This document shows positions 24,897 through 33,371 of a stretch of 59,825 nt of DNA, in pieces. The stretch spans positions 1 through 59,825 of the forward strand of contig JBDSZL010000049.1 in the NCBI GenBank assembly GCA_039925145.1, written 5' to 3'. Position numbers and translations under genes: made by a program. Positions within the stretch are counted from its first letter, which is position 1, and each line of letters begins with the position of its first letter. Under the pieces are notes generated by a model. It made no database searches. It had not been told where the DNA came from and worked only from the letters and a program-made list of their open reading frames with translations. The DNA comes from JBDSZL01 sp039925145 (GTDB taxonomy: Bacteria > Acidobacteriota > Vicinamibacteria > Vicinamibacterales > SCN-69-37).

Positions 24897-25505
24897 ATGG
24901 ACGACACTTCCGCCATCCTCGATCGACTCCGGCAGTTGGTGCCCGGCGCCTCACTCGACGTGGCGTCGTCGACCGACATGCCCACGCTCACGCTCGATCG
25001 CGACCACCTGATCGACGTGCTGCGCGTGCTCAGGGACGACCCGGCGCTGCAGTTCGCCTTTCTCGTGGACGTGACGGCCGTTGATTACCTGCCGGCCGAA
25101 CCGCGATTCGAGCTGGTCTACCATCTGGCCTGTCTGGGAGCGGCTTATGCCACGGGACCGGCCGCCCCGGCGCGCCGGCTGCGACTGAAGGTGCGGCTGC
25201 CGGCCGGGGAACCGCGCATCGCGAGCGTCACGCCGGTCTATCCGACCGCCGGATGGCCCGAGCGCGAAGTCTTCGACCTGTTCGGGATTCACTTCGAGGG
25301 GCACGCCGACCTGCGTCGCATTCTGATGCCGGACGACTGGGAAGGTTATCCGCTGCGGAAAGACTACCCGGTCCAGATCCGCAAGACGGCGCAGTCCTGG
25401 TCGCCTCTGCAGCTGACCGCCGAAGAATTCGCGCAGAACATCCGCGGGGAGCACGATCGGGCCGTGGCCGACGCCGAAACGCAGCTGAGGAAGCCGCGTG
25501 ACTGA
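24897..25505 (+). CDS. nuoC: NADH-quinone oxidoreductase subunit C
   Basis: The 202-residue 30-kDa-type subunit contains the signature TAGWPEREVFDLFGIHFEGHADLRRILMPDDWEGYPLRKDYP. It is not fused to NuoD. ATG 24897 is used; a GTG at 24876 inside the end of nuoB would add seven residues. Its 3' end overlaps the next gene, which is not a complex I gene, by 8 bp. Confidence 0.94.
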   Translation: MDDTSAILDRLRQLVPGASLDVASSTDMPTLTLDRDHLIDVLRVLRDDPALQFAFLVDVTAVDYLPAEPRFELVYHLACLGAAYATGPAAPARRLRLKVRLPAGEPRIASVTPVYPTAGWPEREVFDLFGIHFEGHADLRRILMPDDWEGYPLRKDYPVQIRKTAQSWSPLQLTAEEFAQNIRGEHDRAVADAETQLRKPRD

Positions 25506-26100
25506 CGCCGAACTGGTGCGGCACGTGTGCCACGAGACGGCAGCGCTGCACGAGCGGGTGGCGATCGAGCGGGCTGACGTCATCGTGCAGGCCGCGCACG
25601 TGGTGCGCGATGCGCTGGTTGGCGGCCGCAAGGTTCTTGTGTTCGGCAACGGTGGGAGTGCGGCCGACGCGCAGCACTTTGCCGCGGAGCTGGTCGGACA
25701 GTTCGGGCGCACGTTGGGTCGACGGGCGCTGCCGGTCATTGCCCTGACCGCCGATCTCGCGGTGGTTTCGGCCGTGGCCAACGATTTTGGGTTCGCCGCG
25801 ATTTTTGCGAGGCAGATCGACGCGCTCGGCGTGGCAGGCGACGTGGCGCTGGCGATCACCACCAGCGGGTCGTCGGCCAACGTGAACGAGGGCCTGCGCT
25901 GGGCGCTGGATCGCTCGCTGACGACAGTGGCGCTGACCGGCGCTGACGGCGGGCAGAGCGGCCAGTTGGCTGACGTGCACGTGAACGTGCCCGACGCCAA
26001 CCCGCAGCGAGTCCAGGAGGTGCAGCAGACGGTGCTGCATCTGATTTGTGAACTGGTCGAACGGGGACTCTCATCCGTGTCCGTTCCCGATCGCGTGTGA
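25498..26100 (+). CDS. gmhA: Phosphoheptose isomerase (sedoheptulose 7-phosphate isomerase, SIS domain)
   Basis: GmhA converts sedoheptulose 7-phosphate to glycero-manno-heptose 7-phosphate, the first step to ADP-heptose for LPS core. The 200-residue SIS-domain protein shows VLVFGNGGSAADAQHFAAELVG, LTADLAVVSAVANDFGF, AITTSGSSANV and a C-terminal HLICELVE helix, as in GmhA. Its GTG start overlaps the nuoC stop by 8 bp, so it is translated as part of the nuo operon. A heptose-7-phosphate kinase and a heptosyltransferase lie 17 kb away. Confidence 0.88.
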   Translation: MTDAELVRHVCHETAALHERVAIERADVIVQAAHVVRDALVGGRKVLVFGNGGSAADAQHFAAELVGQFGRTLGRRALPVIALTADLAVVSAVANDFGFAAIFARQIDALGVAGDVALAITTSGSSANVNEGLRWALDRSLTTVALTGADGGQSGQLADVHVNVPDANPQRVQEVQQTVLHLICELVERGLSSVSVPDRV

Positions 26101-26142
26101 GTATCGAGTTTTGCGTCGGCCATCGGCCGCAGTGTGAGCAGC

Positions 26143-27330
26143 ATGCCTGAACTTCGAACCGAGACGATGACCGTCAACATGGGGCCCCAGCACCCGAGCA
26201 CGCACGGCGTGCTGCGTCTGGTGCTCGAGCTCGACGGTGAGTCGCTCCGGGCCGCGGAGCCGACGATCGGATTTCTGCATACCGGCATCGAGAAGACGGC
26301 CGAACAGAAGAAGTGGCAGCAGATAATTCCGCTCGTCGAGCGTATGGATTACCTCGGTGCCCAGTCCAACAGCCTCGCGTTCTGCCTGTCGGTCGAGCGG
26401 CTGCTCGGCATCGAGACCCTCATACCCGAGCGGGTGATCTGGATTCGGGTGCTGATCGCCGAGCTCCAGCGCTTGAGCAGCCACCTCGTCTGGCTCGGCA
26501 CGCACGGCAAGGAGATTGGCGCGGTGTCCGTGATGCTTTACTGCTTCCGCGAGCGGGAGCAGTTGCTGAACATCAACGAGATGCTCGCCGGATTCCGTAT
26601 GTTCCCGAGTTATCTGCGGATTGGAGGCCTGCGCGAAGACTTGCCGCGCGGCTTTCACGACGCCGTGGGCGACTTTCTGCAGAAGCTCCCGGGCAAGCTC
26701 GACGATTACGAGCGGCTGCTCACCAAGAACCAGGTCTGGCTGAAGCGCACCAAGGGCGTTGGCCGGCTCTCGAGAGAAGAGACCATGGCGATGGGGCTCG
26801 CCGGTCCGATCGCGCGCGCGGTCGGCATTCCCTACGACGTGCGCAAGACATTTCCCTACCTGAAGTACGAGACGTTCGAGTTCACGGTCCCCACGCACAC
26901 CGACGGCGACGTGTACGCGCGCTATCTCGTGAAGATGGAGGAGATGCGCCAGAGCGTCAAGATCTGCACGCAGGCGCTCGCGCGCATCACGCCGCGCGGC
27001 AAGTATGACTGCGGCGACTACCGCTTCGTGCCGCCACCGAAGGATCGCGTCTACACGGAGATGGAAGCGCTCATCCAGCACTTCCTGCTGTATTCGCAGG
27101 GTTTCAACGTCCCGAAGGGCGAGTCGTACGTGCCGGTCGAGGGGCCGCGTGGGGAGCAGGGCTTCTACGTCGTGTCCGACGGCACCAACCGGCCGGTCCG
27201 CGTGAAGTCGCGCGCGCCGTCGTTCATCGCCTGTCAGGCGCTGCCGAAGATGATCGTGGGCGGCCTGATCGCGGATGTCATCGCGGTGATCGGATCGACC
27301 GACGTGGTGATGGGAGACGTGGATCGATGA
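26143..27330 (+). CDS. nuoD: NADH-quinone oxidoreductase subunit D
   Basis: The 395-residue 49-kDa subunit forms the quinone site with NuoB. It begins with TMTVNMGPQHPSTHGVLRL, has HTGIEKTAEQKKWQQIIPLVERMDYL, and ends in GGLIADVIAVIGSTDVVMGDVDR. ATG 26143 is preferred; GTG 26134 adds three residues. The stop overlaps nuoE by ATGA. Confidence 0.96.
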   Translation: MPELRTETMTVNMGPQHPSTHGVLRLVLELDGESLRAAEPTIGFLHTGIEKTAEQKKWQQIIPLVERMDYLGAQSNSLAFCLSVERLLGIETLIPERVIWIRVLIAELQRLSSHLVWLGTHGKEIGAVSVMLYCFREREQLLNINEMLAGFRMFPSYLRIGGLREDLPRGFHDAVGDFLQKLPGKLDDYERLLTKNQVWLKRTKGVGRLSREETMAMGLAGPIARAVGIPYDVRKTFPYLKYETFEFTVPTHTDGDVYARYLVKMEEMRQSVKICTQALARITPRGKYDCGDYRFVPPPKDRVYTEMEALIQHFLLYSQGFNVPKGESYVPVEGPRGEQGFYVVSDGTNRPVRVKSRAPSFIACQALPKMIVGGLIADVIAVIGSTDVVMGDVDR

Positions 27331-27929
27331 GTTTTCACCCCTCGATGGACTACGGCCGCGGCCACCACAAGTCGGCGCGCGCGTTGCCCGAAGAAGGGCC
27401 GGTGTTTGCCTATACGGCCGAAACGCGCGCGGTGCTCGAAGAGATCTGCACCCGCTACCCGGCCGACCGCCGCAAATCCGCGATTCTGGCCGCCCTGTTT
27501 CTCGTGCAGCGTCAGCAGGGATTTATCACCCGCAACGCGATGCGTCACGTGGCCGAGGTCATCGGGTGCACGCCAGCCGATGTCGAAGATGTCGTGTCGT
27601 TCTACACGATGTTCTACACCCGACCGGTCGGCAGGCATGTCCTGCAGGTGTGCCGCACGCTCTCGTGTGCCCTGCTCGGCGCCGAACGCGTCACTGAACA
27701 ACTGGTGGAGCTGCTCGGGATCCGGCCCGGCGAAACCGACGCGGCGGGGGAGTTCACCCTCCTCGAGGTCGAGTGTCTCGGAGCCTGCGATCGCGCCCCG
27801 GTGATCGGCGTGAACGAACACTGGCACGAGTGCCAGAAGCCAGACGATGTGCGGATGTTGATCGAGGGGCTGCGCGCGACGGGCGGCGCGTCGCTCTCGG
27901 GTTGTCACCTCGCCGTGGAGCGAAAATGA
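27327..27929 (+). CDS. nuoE: NADH-quinone oxidoreductase subunit E
   Basis: The 200-residue thioredoxin-like subunit binds the 2Fe-2S cluster N1a. Ligands are visible as VCRTLSC and ECLGACDRAP, with the helical YPADRRKSAILAALFLVQ segment before them. The first 25 residues are an unusual extension, and the C-terminal 20 residues (SLSGCHLAVERK) are variable. It is coupled to nuoD by ATGA. Confidence 0.94.
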   Translation: MSFHPSMDYGRGHHKSARALPEEGPVFAYTAETRAVLEEICTRYPADRRKSAILAALFLVQRQQGFITRNAMRHVAEVIGCTPADVEDVVSFYTMFYTRPVGRHVLQVCRTLSCALLGAERVTEQLVELLGIRPGETDAAGEFTLLEVECLGACDRAPVIGVNEHWHECQKPDDVRMLIEGLRATGGASLSGCHLAVERK

Positions 27930-27978
27930 TCGGCCGCGCCCTTGCGAGTCGCGACGCTGCACGTGTGACGAGCCATCA

Positions 27979-29289
27979 ATGACCATGGAACCTCTTCTGA
28001 CCCGGTACGTGCGTGAGCCTGGCGGCTACACCCTGGATTTCTACACCAGGCATGGCGGCTATCAGGCGCTGCAGAAGGCGCTCGGTATGACCCCCGAGGC
28101 CGTCGTCGACGTCGTCAAGGCGTCGGGCCTGCGTGGCCGCGGTGGGGCAGGGTTCCCCACCGGGATGAAGTGGCAGTTCGTCGACAAGAAGTCGCCAAAG
28201 CCGAAGTACATCTGCTGCAACGCCGACGAGAGCGAGCCTGGCACCTTTAAGGATCACGTGCTGATGGAGCGCAACCCGCACCTGCTCTTCGAAGGGTGTC
28301 TCATCGGGTGCTATGCGATTGGCGCGAAGGTCGCCTACATCTACATCCGCGGCGAGTTCTGGCACGTGCAGGAAGTGCTCGAGGCCGAGTTGATCAAGGC
28401 TCGAGCGGCTGGCTGGGTCGGCAAGAACATCAACGGTTCGGGTTTCGACTGCGAGATCTTCATTCACCGTGGCGCCGGCGCGTACGAGGCCGGCGAAGAG
28501 ACGGCGCTCATCGAGTCGCTCGAGGGCAAGCGCGCGCAGCCGCGCCTCAAGCCGCCGTTTCCGGCGGTCGAAGGGCTCTACGGGTGCCCGACGGCGGTGA
28601 ACAACGTCGAGACGCTCTGCAACGTGCCGCTGATCATCGAGCACGGCCCCGAGTGGTTCGCGAAGCTCGGGCCGGAGAAAAACGGCGGCCCCAAGCTGTA
28701 CTGCGTGAGCGGACACGTGAATCGGCCGGGTGTCTACGAAGCGTCGATGCAGACGCCCCTGCGCGACCTCGTGTTCGACGAGCGCTTCGGCGGGGGCATT
28801 CGCGGCGGCCACGCGCTGAAGTGCGTGATTCCCGGGGGCTCGTCGGTCCCGGTCCTGCTGCCTGAGCAGCTCGACATCCCGGCCAGCTTCGATGGCGTCG
28901 CCGGTGCCGGATCGCTGCTTGGCTCGGCCGGCATCATCGTCATGGATGAGACGACCTGCATGGTGTGGGCGGCCGAGAACCTGCTGCACTTCTACCGCCA
29001 CGAGTCGTGCGGCAAGTGCACGCCGTGCCGCGAGGGCGGCGACTGGCTGCACAGGATTCTCGGCAAGATTGAACGGGGCGATGGGCAGATGAAAGATCTC
29101 GACCTGCTCCTCTCGATCGCGAACAACATCACGGGCAAGACGTTGTGCGCCTTTGGCGACGCGGCCGCGACGCCCGTGCTCACGACCGTCAAAACGTTTC
29201 GTGCGGAATACGAAGCGCATATCCGCGAAGGGCGGTGCACGTTACCCGCCCCCTGGCGCGCGGGTGCGCGAGCGGTGGCCGCCCATTAA
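27979..29289 (+). CDS. nuoF: NADH-quinone oxidoreductase subunit F
   Basis: NuoF oxidises NADH using FMN and cluster N3. The 436-residue protein has the FMN/NADH loop GRGGAGFPTG at 53-62, CNADESEPGTFKDH, and the 4Fe-4S ligands C344, C347, C350 (CGKCTPC) and C390 (TLCAFGD). ATG 27979 or 27985 could be the start. The next gene is nuoH, not nuoG, which usually accepts electrons from NuoF. Confidence 0.96.
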   Translation: MTMEPLLTRYVREPGGYTLDFYTRHGGYQALQKALGMTPEAVVDVVKASGLRGRGGAGFPTGMKWQFVDKKSPKPKYICCNADESEPGTFKDHVLMERNPHLLFEGCLIGCYAIGAKVAYIYIRGEFWHVQEVLEAELIKARAAGWVGKNINGSGFDCEIFIHRGAGAYEAGEETALIESLEGKRAQPRLKPPFPAVEGLYGCPTAVNNVETLCNVPLIIEHGPEWFAKLGPEKNGGPKLYCVSGHVNRPGVYEASMQTPLRDLVFDERFGGGIRGGHALKCVIPGGSSVPVLLPEQLDIPASFDGVAGAGSLLGSAGIIVMDETTCMVWAAENLLHFYRHESCGKCTPCREGGDWLHRILGKIERGDGQMKDLDLLLSIANNITGKTLCAFGDAAATPVLTTVKTFRAEYEAHIREGRCTLPAPWRAGARAVAAH

Positions 29290-29349
29290 CCGCGATCCCT
29301 GGGCTCGAGACCAGACATCGCTGCCGTTGAGCATCGTACACAGGCCTTC

Positions 29350-30381
29350 ATGAGCATTGACCCTCAACTGATCGGGCAGCTGGTCGTCATCGGCTTCACG
29401 TTCTTCATGCTGCTCAACTCGGCGGCCGTGTTGGTGTACATGGAGCGCAAAGTTGCCGCGCTCGTGCAGCAGCGCTACGGCCCATACCTGGTGGGTCCGC
29501 AGGGGCTGCTCCAGCCGCTGGCCGACATCGTCAAGCTGATGATGAAGGAGGAGCTGCGGCCGAAGGCGGCCGACAAGATCCTCTTCTACATCGCCCCCGT
29601 GCTCTCGGCGACGGCGGCCTTCGCGGCCTTCTCGGTCGTGCCGTTCGGCGCCGATACCGACTTTTTTGGCCTGCTGCCTCGTCCCATTCATCTGGCCGCG
29701 GCCGATGTGAACGTCGGCCTGCTCATCATCTTTGCCATCACGTCCATGGGGGTCTACGGCATCGTGCTTGCCGGCTGGAGCTCCAACAGCAAGTATTCGC
29801 TGCTTGGCGGATTGCGGGCCTCGGCCCAGATGATCAGCTACGAGCTGTCTTACGGCCTGTCGTTTGCCGCCGTGATCATGCTGGCGGGATCGCTCTCGCT
29901 CGGCCAGATTGTGGACCACCAGGCTGGCTACTGGTTTGGGTTCATCCCCAAGTGGTACCTGTTCGTGCAGCCGCTGGGCTTCTTCATTTTCCTGACGGCT
30001 GGCGTCGCCGAAACGAACCGTGCGCCGTTCGACTTTCCGGAAGCGGAACAGGAGCTGGTGGCCGGCTACCACACCGAGTACAGCTCGATGAGCTTCGCCC
30101 TGTTCTTCCTGGCCGAGTACGTCAATATGGTCACCGTGTCGGCCGTGGCGACCGACCTGTTCCTTGGCGGCTGGCACGGCCCCTTCCTGCCCGAGTGGCT
30201 CGGCTGGATGTGGTTTCTGCTGAAGGTCTTCGCGCTGCTGTTCTTCTATATCTGGATGCGGTGGACGCTTCCCCGGTACCGATACGACCAGCTCATGGAG
30301 TTCGGCTGGAAATGGCTGCTCCCGGCGGCGGTCATCAATCTGCTGGTCACGGCCTTCGTGGTCGTGTACGCCGGCCTGTAG
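29350..30381 (+). CDS. nuoH: NADH-quinone oxidoreductase subunit H
   Basis: The 343-residue membrane subunit has about eight helices and lines the quinone cavity. Diagnostic sequences are YMERKVAALVQQRYGP near the start and the loop AETNRAPFDFPEAEQELVAGYHTEYSS. Its length is normal. It lies 60 bp after nuoF, the spot where nuoG would normally be. Confidence 0.96.
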   Translation: MSIDPQLIGQLVVIGFTFFMLLNSAAVLVYMERKVAALVQQRYGPYLVGPQGLLQPLADIVKLMMKEELRPKAADKILFYIAPVLSATAAFAAFSVVPFGADTDFFGLLPRPIHLAAADVNVGLLIIFAITSMGVYGIVLAGWSSNSKYSLLGGLRASAQMISYELSYGLSFAAVIMLAGSLSLGQIVDHQAGYWFGFIPKWYLFVQPLGFFIFLTAGVAETNRAPFDFPEAEQELVAGYHTEYSSMSFALFFLAEYVNMVTVSAVATDLFLGGWHGPFLPEWLGWMWFLLKVFALLFFYIWMRWTLPRYRYDQLMEFGWKWLLPAAVINLLVTAFVVVYAGL

Positions 30382-30386
30382 GGGAC

Positions 30387-30917
30387 ATGGACGCCATCTT
30401 CTTCTGGCTGCTCGCTACCGTCACGGTCGTCGCCTCACTGCTCGTGATCGGGCAGCGCAACCCGATGTACAGCGTGCTGCTGCTCATCGTGTCGTTCGGT
30501 GCGCTGTCGGGGCTCTACGTCCTGCTCGGCGCCCCGTTCGTCGCGGCCATCCAGATCATCATTTACGCGGGCGCCATCATGGTGCTCTTCCTGTTCGTCG
30601 TCATGTTGCTCAACATCCGTACGGAGGGATCGCCCGAAGGCGAGCCCAGGCTGCGCATGGGTGGCGCCGGGCCGCGGCGGCTGGGCGCGGCCCTGTCGCT
30701 CGCGCTGATCGTCGAGCTGGCGTGGGCGCTCAGACGCCTGCAGGGGTCGGCGTTTCCGGCCGGCAGCATGCAGGGCCCGACCACGGTGCACGACATCGGC
30801 CTGCGGCTGTTTCGCGAGTACGCGTTCGCCTTCGAAGTGACGTCTGTTCTGATCCTGATCGCGATGGTGGGCGCCATCGTGCTGGCGCGCAAGGAGCCGC
30901 GCCAGCGGTCGTCGTAA
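30387..30917 (+). CDS. nuoJ: NADH-quinone oxidoreductase subunit J
   Basis: The 176-residue membrane subunit has five helices and the conserved IQIIIYAGAIMVLFLFVVMLLN helix containing the pi-bulge. ATG 30387 comes 5 bp after nuoH, with GGGGA as ribosome site. nuoI, which normally sits between H and J, is absent. Confidence 0.94.
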   Translation: MDAIFFWLLATVTVVASLLVIGQRNPMYSVLLLIVSFGALSGLYVLLGAPFVAAIQIIIYAGAIMVLFLFVVMLLNIRTEGSPEGEPRLRMGGAGPRRLGAALSLALIVELAWALRRLQGSAFPAGSMQGPTTVHDIGLRLFREYAFAFEVTSVLILIAMVGAIVLARKEPRQRSS

Positions 30918-30948
30918 GCGCCCGGACCGCACGAGTCGACTGACCCCT

Positions 30949-31257
30949 ATGCCTGACCCGACGTTCAACTCGTATCTGATGCTCTCCGCGGTGCTGTTCT
31001 CCATTGGCACGGCTGGCGTGTTTCTCCGGCGCAACCTGATCACGATTCTGCTGTCGATCGAGATCATGCTGAACGCCGTGAACCTCACGTTCGTGGCGGC
31101 CGACCGCTTCTATCACAGCGTCGACGGGCAGATCATCGTGTTCTTCGTCATGACCGTCGCGGCGGCCGAAGCGGCCGTCGGGCTCGCGATCGTCATTGCG
31201 CTCTTCCGGCACAAGGACTCGCTGAACCCGGATGTCTTCACGTCGTTGAAGTGGTGA
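30949..31257 (+). CDS. nuoK: NADH-quinone oxidoreductase subunit K
   Basis: The 102-residue subunit has three helices with the two membrane glutamates of the proton path, in LLSIEIMLNAVNL and AAAEAAVGLAI. Its length is standard. Confidence 0.95.
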   Translation: MPDPTFNSYLMLSAVLFSIGTAGVFLRRNLITILLSIEIMLNAVNLTFVAADRFYHSVDGQIIVFFVMTVAAAEAAVGLAIVIALFRHKDSLNPDVFTSLKW

Positions 31258-31261
31258 CCGC

Positions 31262-33316
31262 GTGCTCTATCTGATTCCGCTCCTGCCGTTCGCCGGGTTC
31301 CTGGTCAACACCACGTTCCGGCGGCACCTGACCAAGGCGCTGTCGGGCGCCATTGCCACGGGTGCCATGGCCCTCTCGTTTGGCGTCGCGCTGTCGTCGG
31401 TGTGGCGCCTGCTGGCGATTGCACCGGTCGATGGCGTGCGCGCCATCGAGCAACAGCTGTACACCTGGATCAGTTCCGGGTCGCTCGACGTGCCGCTGGC
31501 CTTCAGGCTCGATCCGCTGTCGTCGCTGATGATTCTCGTCATCACGGGCATCGGCACGCTCATTCACCTGTACTCGACGGCCTACATGCACGACGAGGTC
31601 GACAGCGAGTTTGCCCGCTACTTCTCATACCTGAACCTGTTTGCCGCCTTCATGCTCGTGCTCGTCCTCGGCGCGAGCTTCCCGGTGATGTTCGTCGGCT
31701 GGGAGGGCGTCGGGCTCTGCTCCTACCTGCTCATCGGGTTCTGGTTCAAGAAGACAGTGGCCGCCGACGCCGGCAAGAAGGCGTTCATCGTCAACCGTGT
31801 CGGAGACTTCGGCTTCATCCTCGGCATGCTCGCGGTATTCACCACCTTCGGCACGCTGGACTTTCAGGCCGTGGCCGGGCGGGTCGCGACACTCCCGCCC
31901 GAGACATCCTTCGGCATCGTCACGCTCATCACGATGCTGCTCTTCGTGGGCGCCACGGGCAAGTCCGCGCAGATTCCGCTGTACGTCTGGCTGCCCGACG
32001 CCATGGAAGGGCCCACGCCGGTCTCGGCGCTCATTCACGCAGCGACGATGGTGACCGCCGGGGTGTACATGATTGGCCGCAACGCCGTGCTGTTCAGCCA
32101 CGCGCCGATGACCATGCATGTCGTCGCCGTCATCGGCTGCGTGACCGCGTTGATGGCCGGGACGATCGGCCTGGTACAGAACGACATCAAGCGGGTGCTC
32201 GCCTACTCGACCGTATCGCAGCTCGGCTACATGTTTCTGGCCATGGGCGTGGGCGCGTTTGCCGGCGGAATTTTTCACCTGTACACGCACGCGTTCTTCA
32301 AGGCGCTCCTCTTCCTCGGGTCCGGTGCCGTGATTCACGCGCTCCATGGCGAGCAGGACTTGCGCTACATGGGTGGGCTGCGCAAGCAGTTGCCGATCAC
32401 CTACTGGACGTTCCTGATTGGGACGCTCGCCATTTCGGGCGTGCCGTTGCTTTCCGGGTTCTTCTCGAAAGACGAGATTCTGTGGCAGACCTACGCGCAC
32501 GGACACAGCCTGCTGTGGGCGACGGCGCTCGTGACGGCGTTTCTCACCGCCACCTACATGTTTCGTCTGTTGTACCTCGCGTTCTTCGGCGAGCGGCGGT
32601 TTGCGCCGGCCGGCGCGAGTCATGCGGCGCACGGCGCTGACCTCTCGCATCCGTCCCACGCACCGCACGTGGATCACGAGCCCAAGGGCGCCCATGGCAA
32701 CCATGCGCATCTGCACGACGCGCCACCGGCCATGGCCATCGCGTTGGTGATCCTCGCCATCGGATCGGTGGTGGCCGGCTACGTGGGCCTGCCAAACGTG
32801 CTGGTGCCGGGCGGGAATCGAATCGAAGCGTATCTCGAGCCGAGCTTCAGGGCGCCTGGCGCGGTAGAACCTGCGACCGAGTTACAGAACGCCACCGAGG
32901 GGGCGGCCGCCTCGGGCGAGCACGAGGGCAGTACCGAGCTCGCCCTGATGGGTCTGTCGACGATGGTCGCGCTGGCAGGTATTGGCGTCGCGACGTTCGT
33001 GTACCGGCGCCGCCCGTCGATTGCCGACGACATGGCCGTCCGGTTTCGCGGCCTGCATCGTCTGCTCCTCGGCAAGTATTTCGTCGACGAAGCTTACGAT
33101 GCGGCGATCGTGCAGCCAATCAAGCACCTGTCCTCGGGTGTGCTGTGGCGTGGCGTAGACGCCGGGCTCATCGACGGCACCGTCAACGGCGTGGGGCTGG
33201 TAGTGCGTGGCTGGAGCGCGGTTCTGCGACGGCTGCAGACCGGCTCGGTCCGGGCCTACGCGATGTCGCTCTTTGCCGGGGTTGTCATGATTGTGGGGTA
33301 TTACCTGTGGCGTTAA
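31262..33316 (+). CDS. nuoL: NADH-quinone oxidoreductase subunit L
   Basis: The 684-residue antiporter-like proton pump subunit contains LDPLSSLMILVITGIGTLIH, FVGWEGVGLCSYLLIGFW with the key Glu, and LPDAMEGPTPVSALIHAATMVTAGVYM. Its C-terminal half holds the long lateral helix. A His-rich loop (about residues 451-490) interrupts it before the last helices. GTG 31262 follows nuoK by 4 bp. Confidence 0.96.
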   Translation: MLYLIPLLPFAGFLVNTTFRRHLTKALSGAIATGAMALSFGVALSSVWRLLAIAPVDGVRAIEQQLYTWISSGSLDVPLAFRLDPLSSLMILVITGIGTLIHLYSTAYMHDEVDSEFARYFSYLNLFAAFMLVLVLGASFPVMFVGWEGVGLCSYLLIGFWFKKTVAADAGKKAFIVNRVGDFGFILGMLAVFTTFGTLDFQAVAGRVATLPPETSFGIVTLITMLLFVGATGKSAQIPLYVWLPDAMEGPTPVSALIHAATMVTAGVYMIGRNAVLFSHAPMTMHVVAVIGCVTALMAGTIGLVQNDIKRVLAYSTVSQLGYMFLAMGVGAFAGGIFHLYTHAFFKALLFLGSGAVIHALHGEQDLRYMGGLRKQLPITYWTFLIGTLAISGVPLLSGFFSKDEILWQTYAHGHSLLWATALVTAFLTATYMFRLLYLAFFGERRFAPAGASHAAHGADLSHPSHAPHVDHEPKGAHGNHAHLHDAPPAMAIALVILAIGSVVAGYVGLPNVLVPGGNRIEAYLEPSFRAPGAVEPATELQNATEGAAASGEHEGSTELALMGLSTMVALAGIGVATFVYRRRPSIADDMAVRFRGLHRLLLGKYFVDEAYDAAIVQPIKHLSSGVLWRGVDAGLIDGTVNGVGLVVRGWSAVLRRLQTGSVRAYAMSLFAGVVMIVGYYLWR

Positions 33317-33371
33317 TCGACACGCAAACCGCCGGGATCGGTCCCGGCTCTGGCGGAGTGCGGGGGATGCT

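Noticed and set aside
29290..29349. Remnant of nuoG between nuoF and nuoH
   Set aside because: The 60-bp gap has no cysteine-motif coding or similarity to nuoG in any frame.
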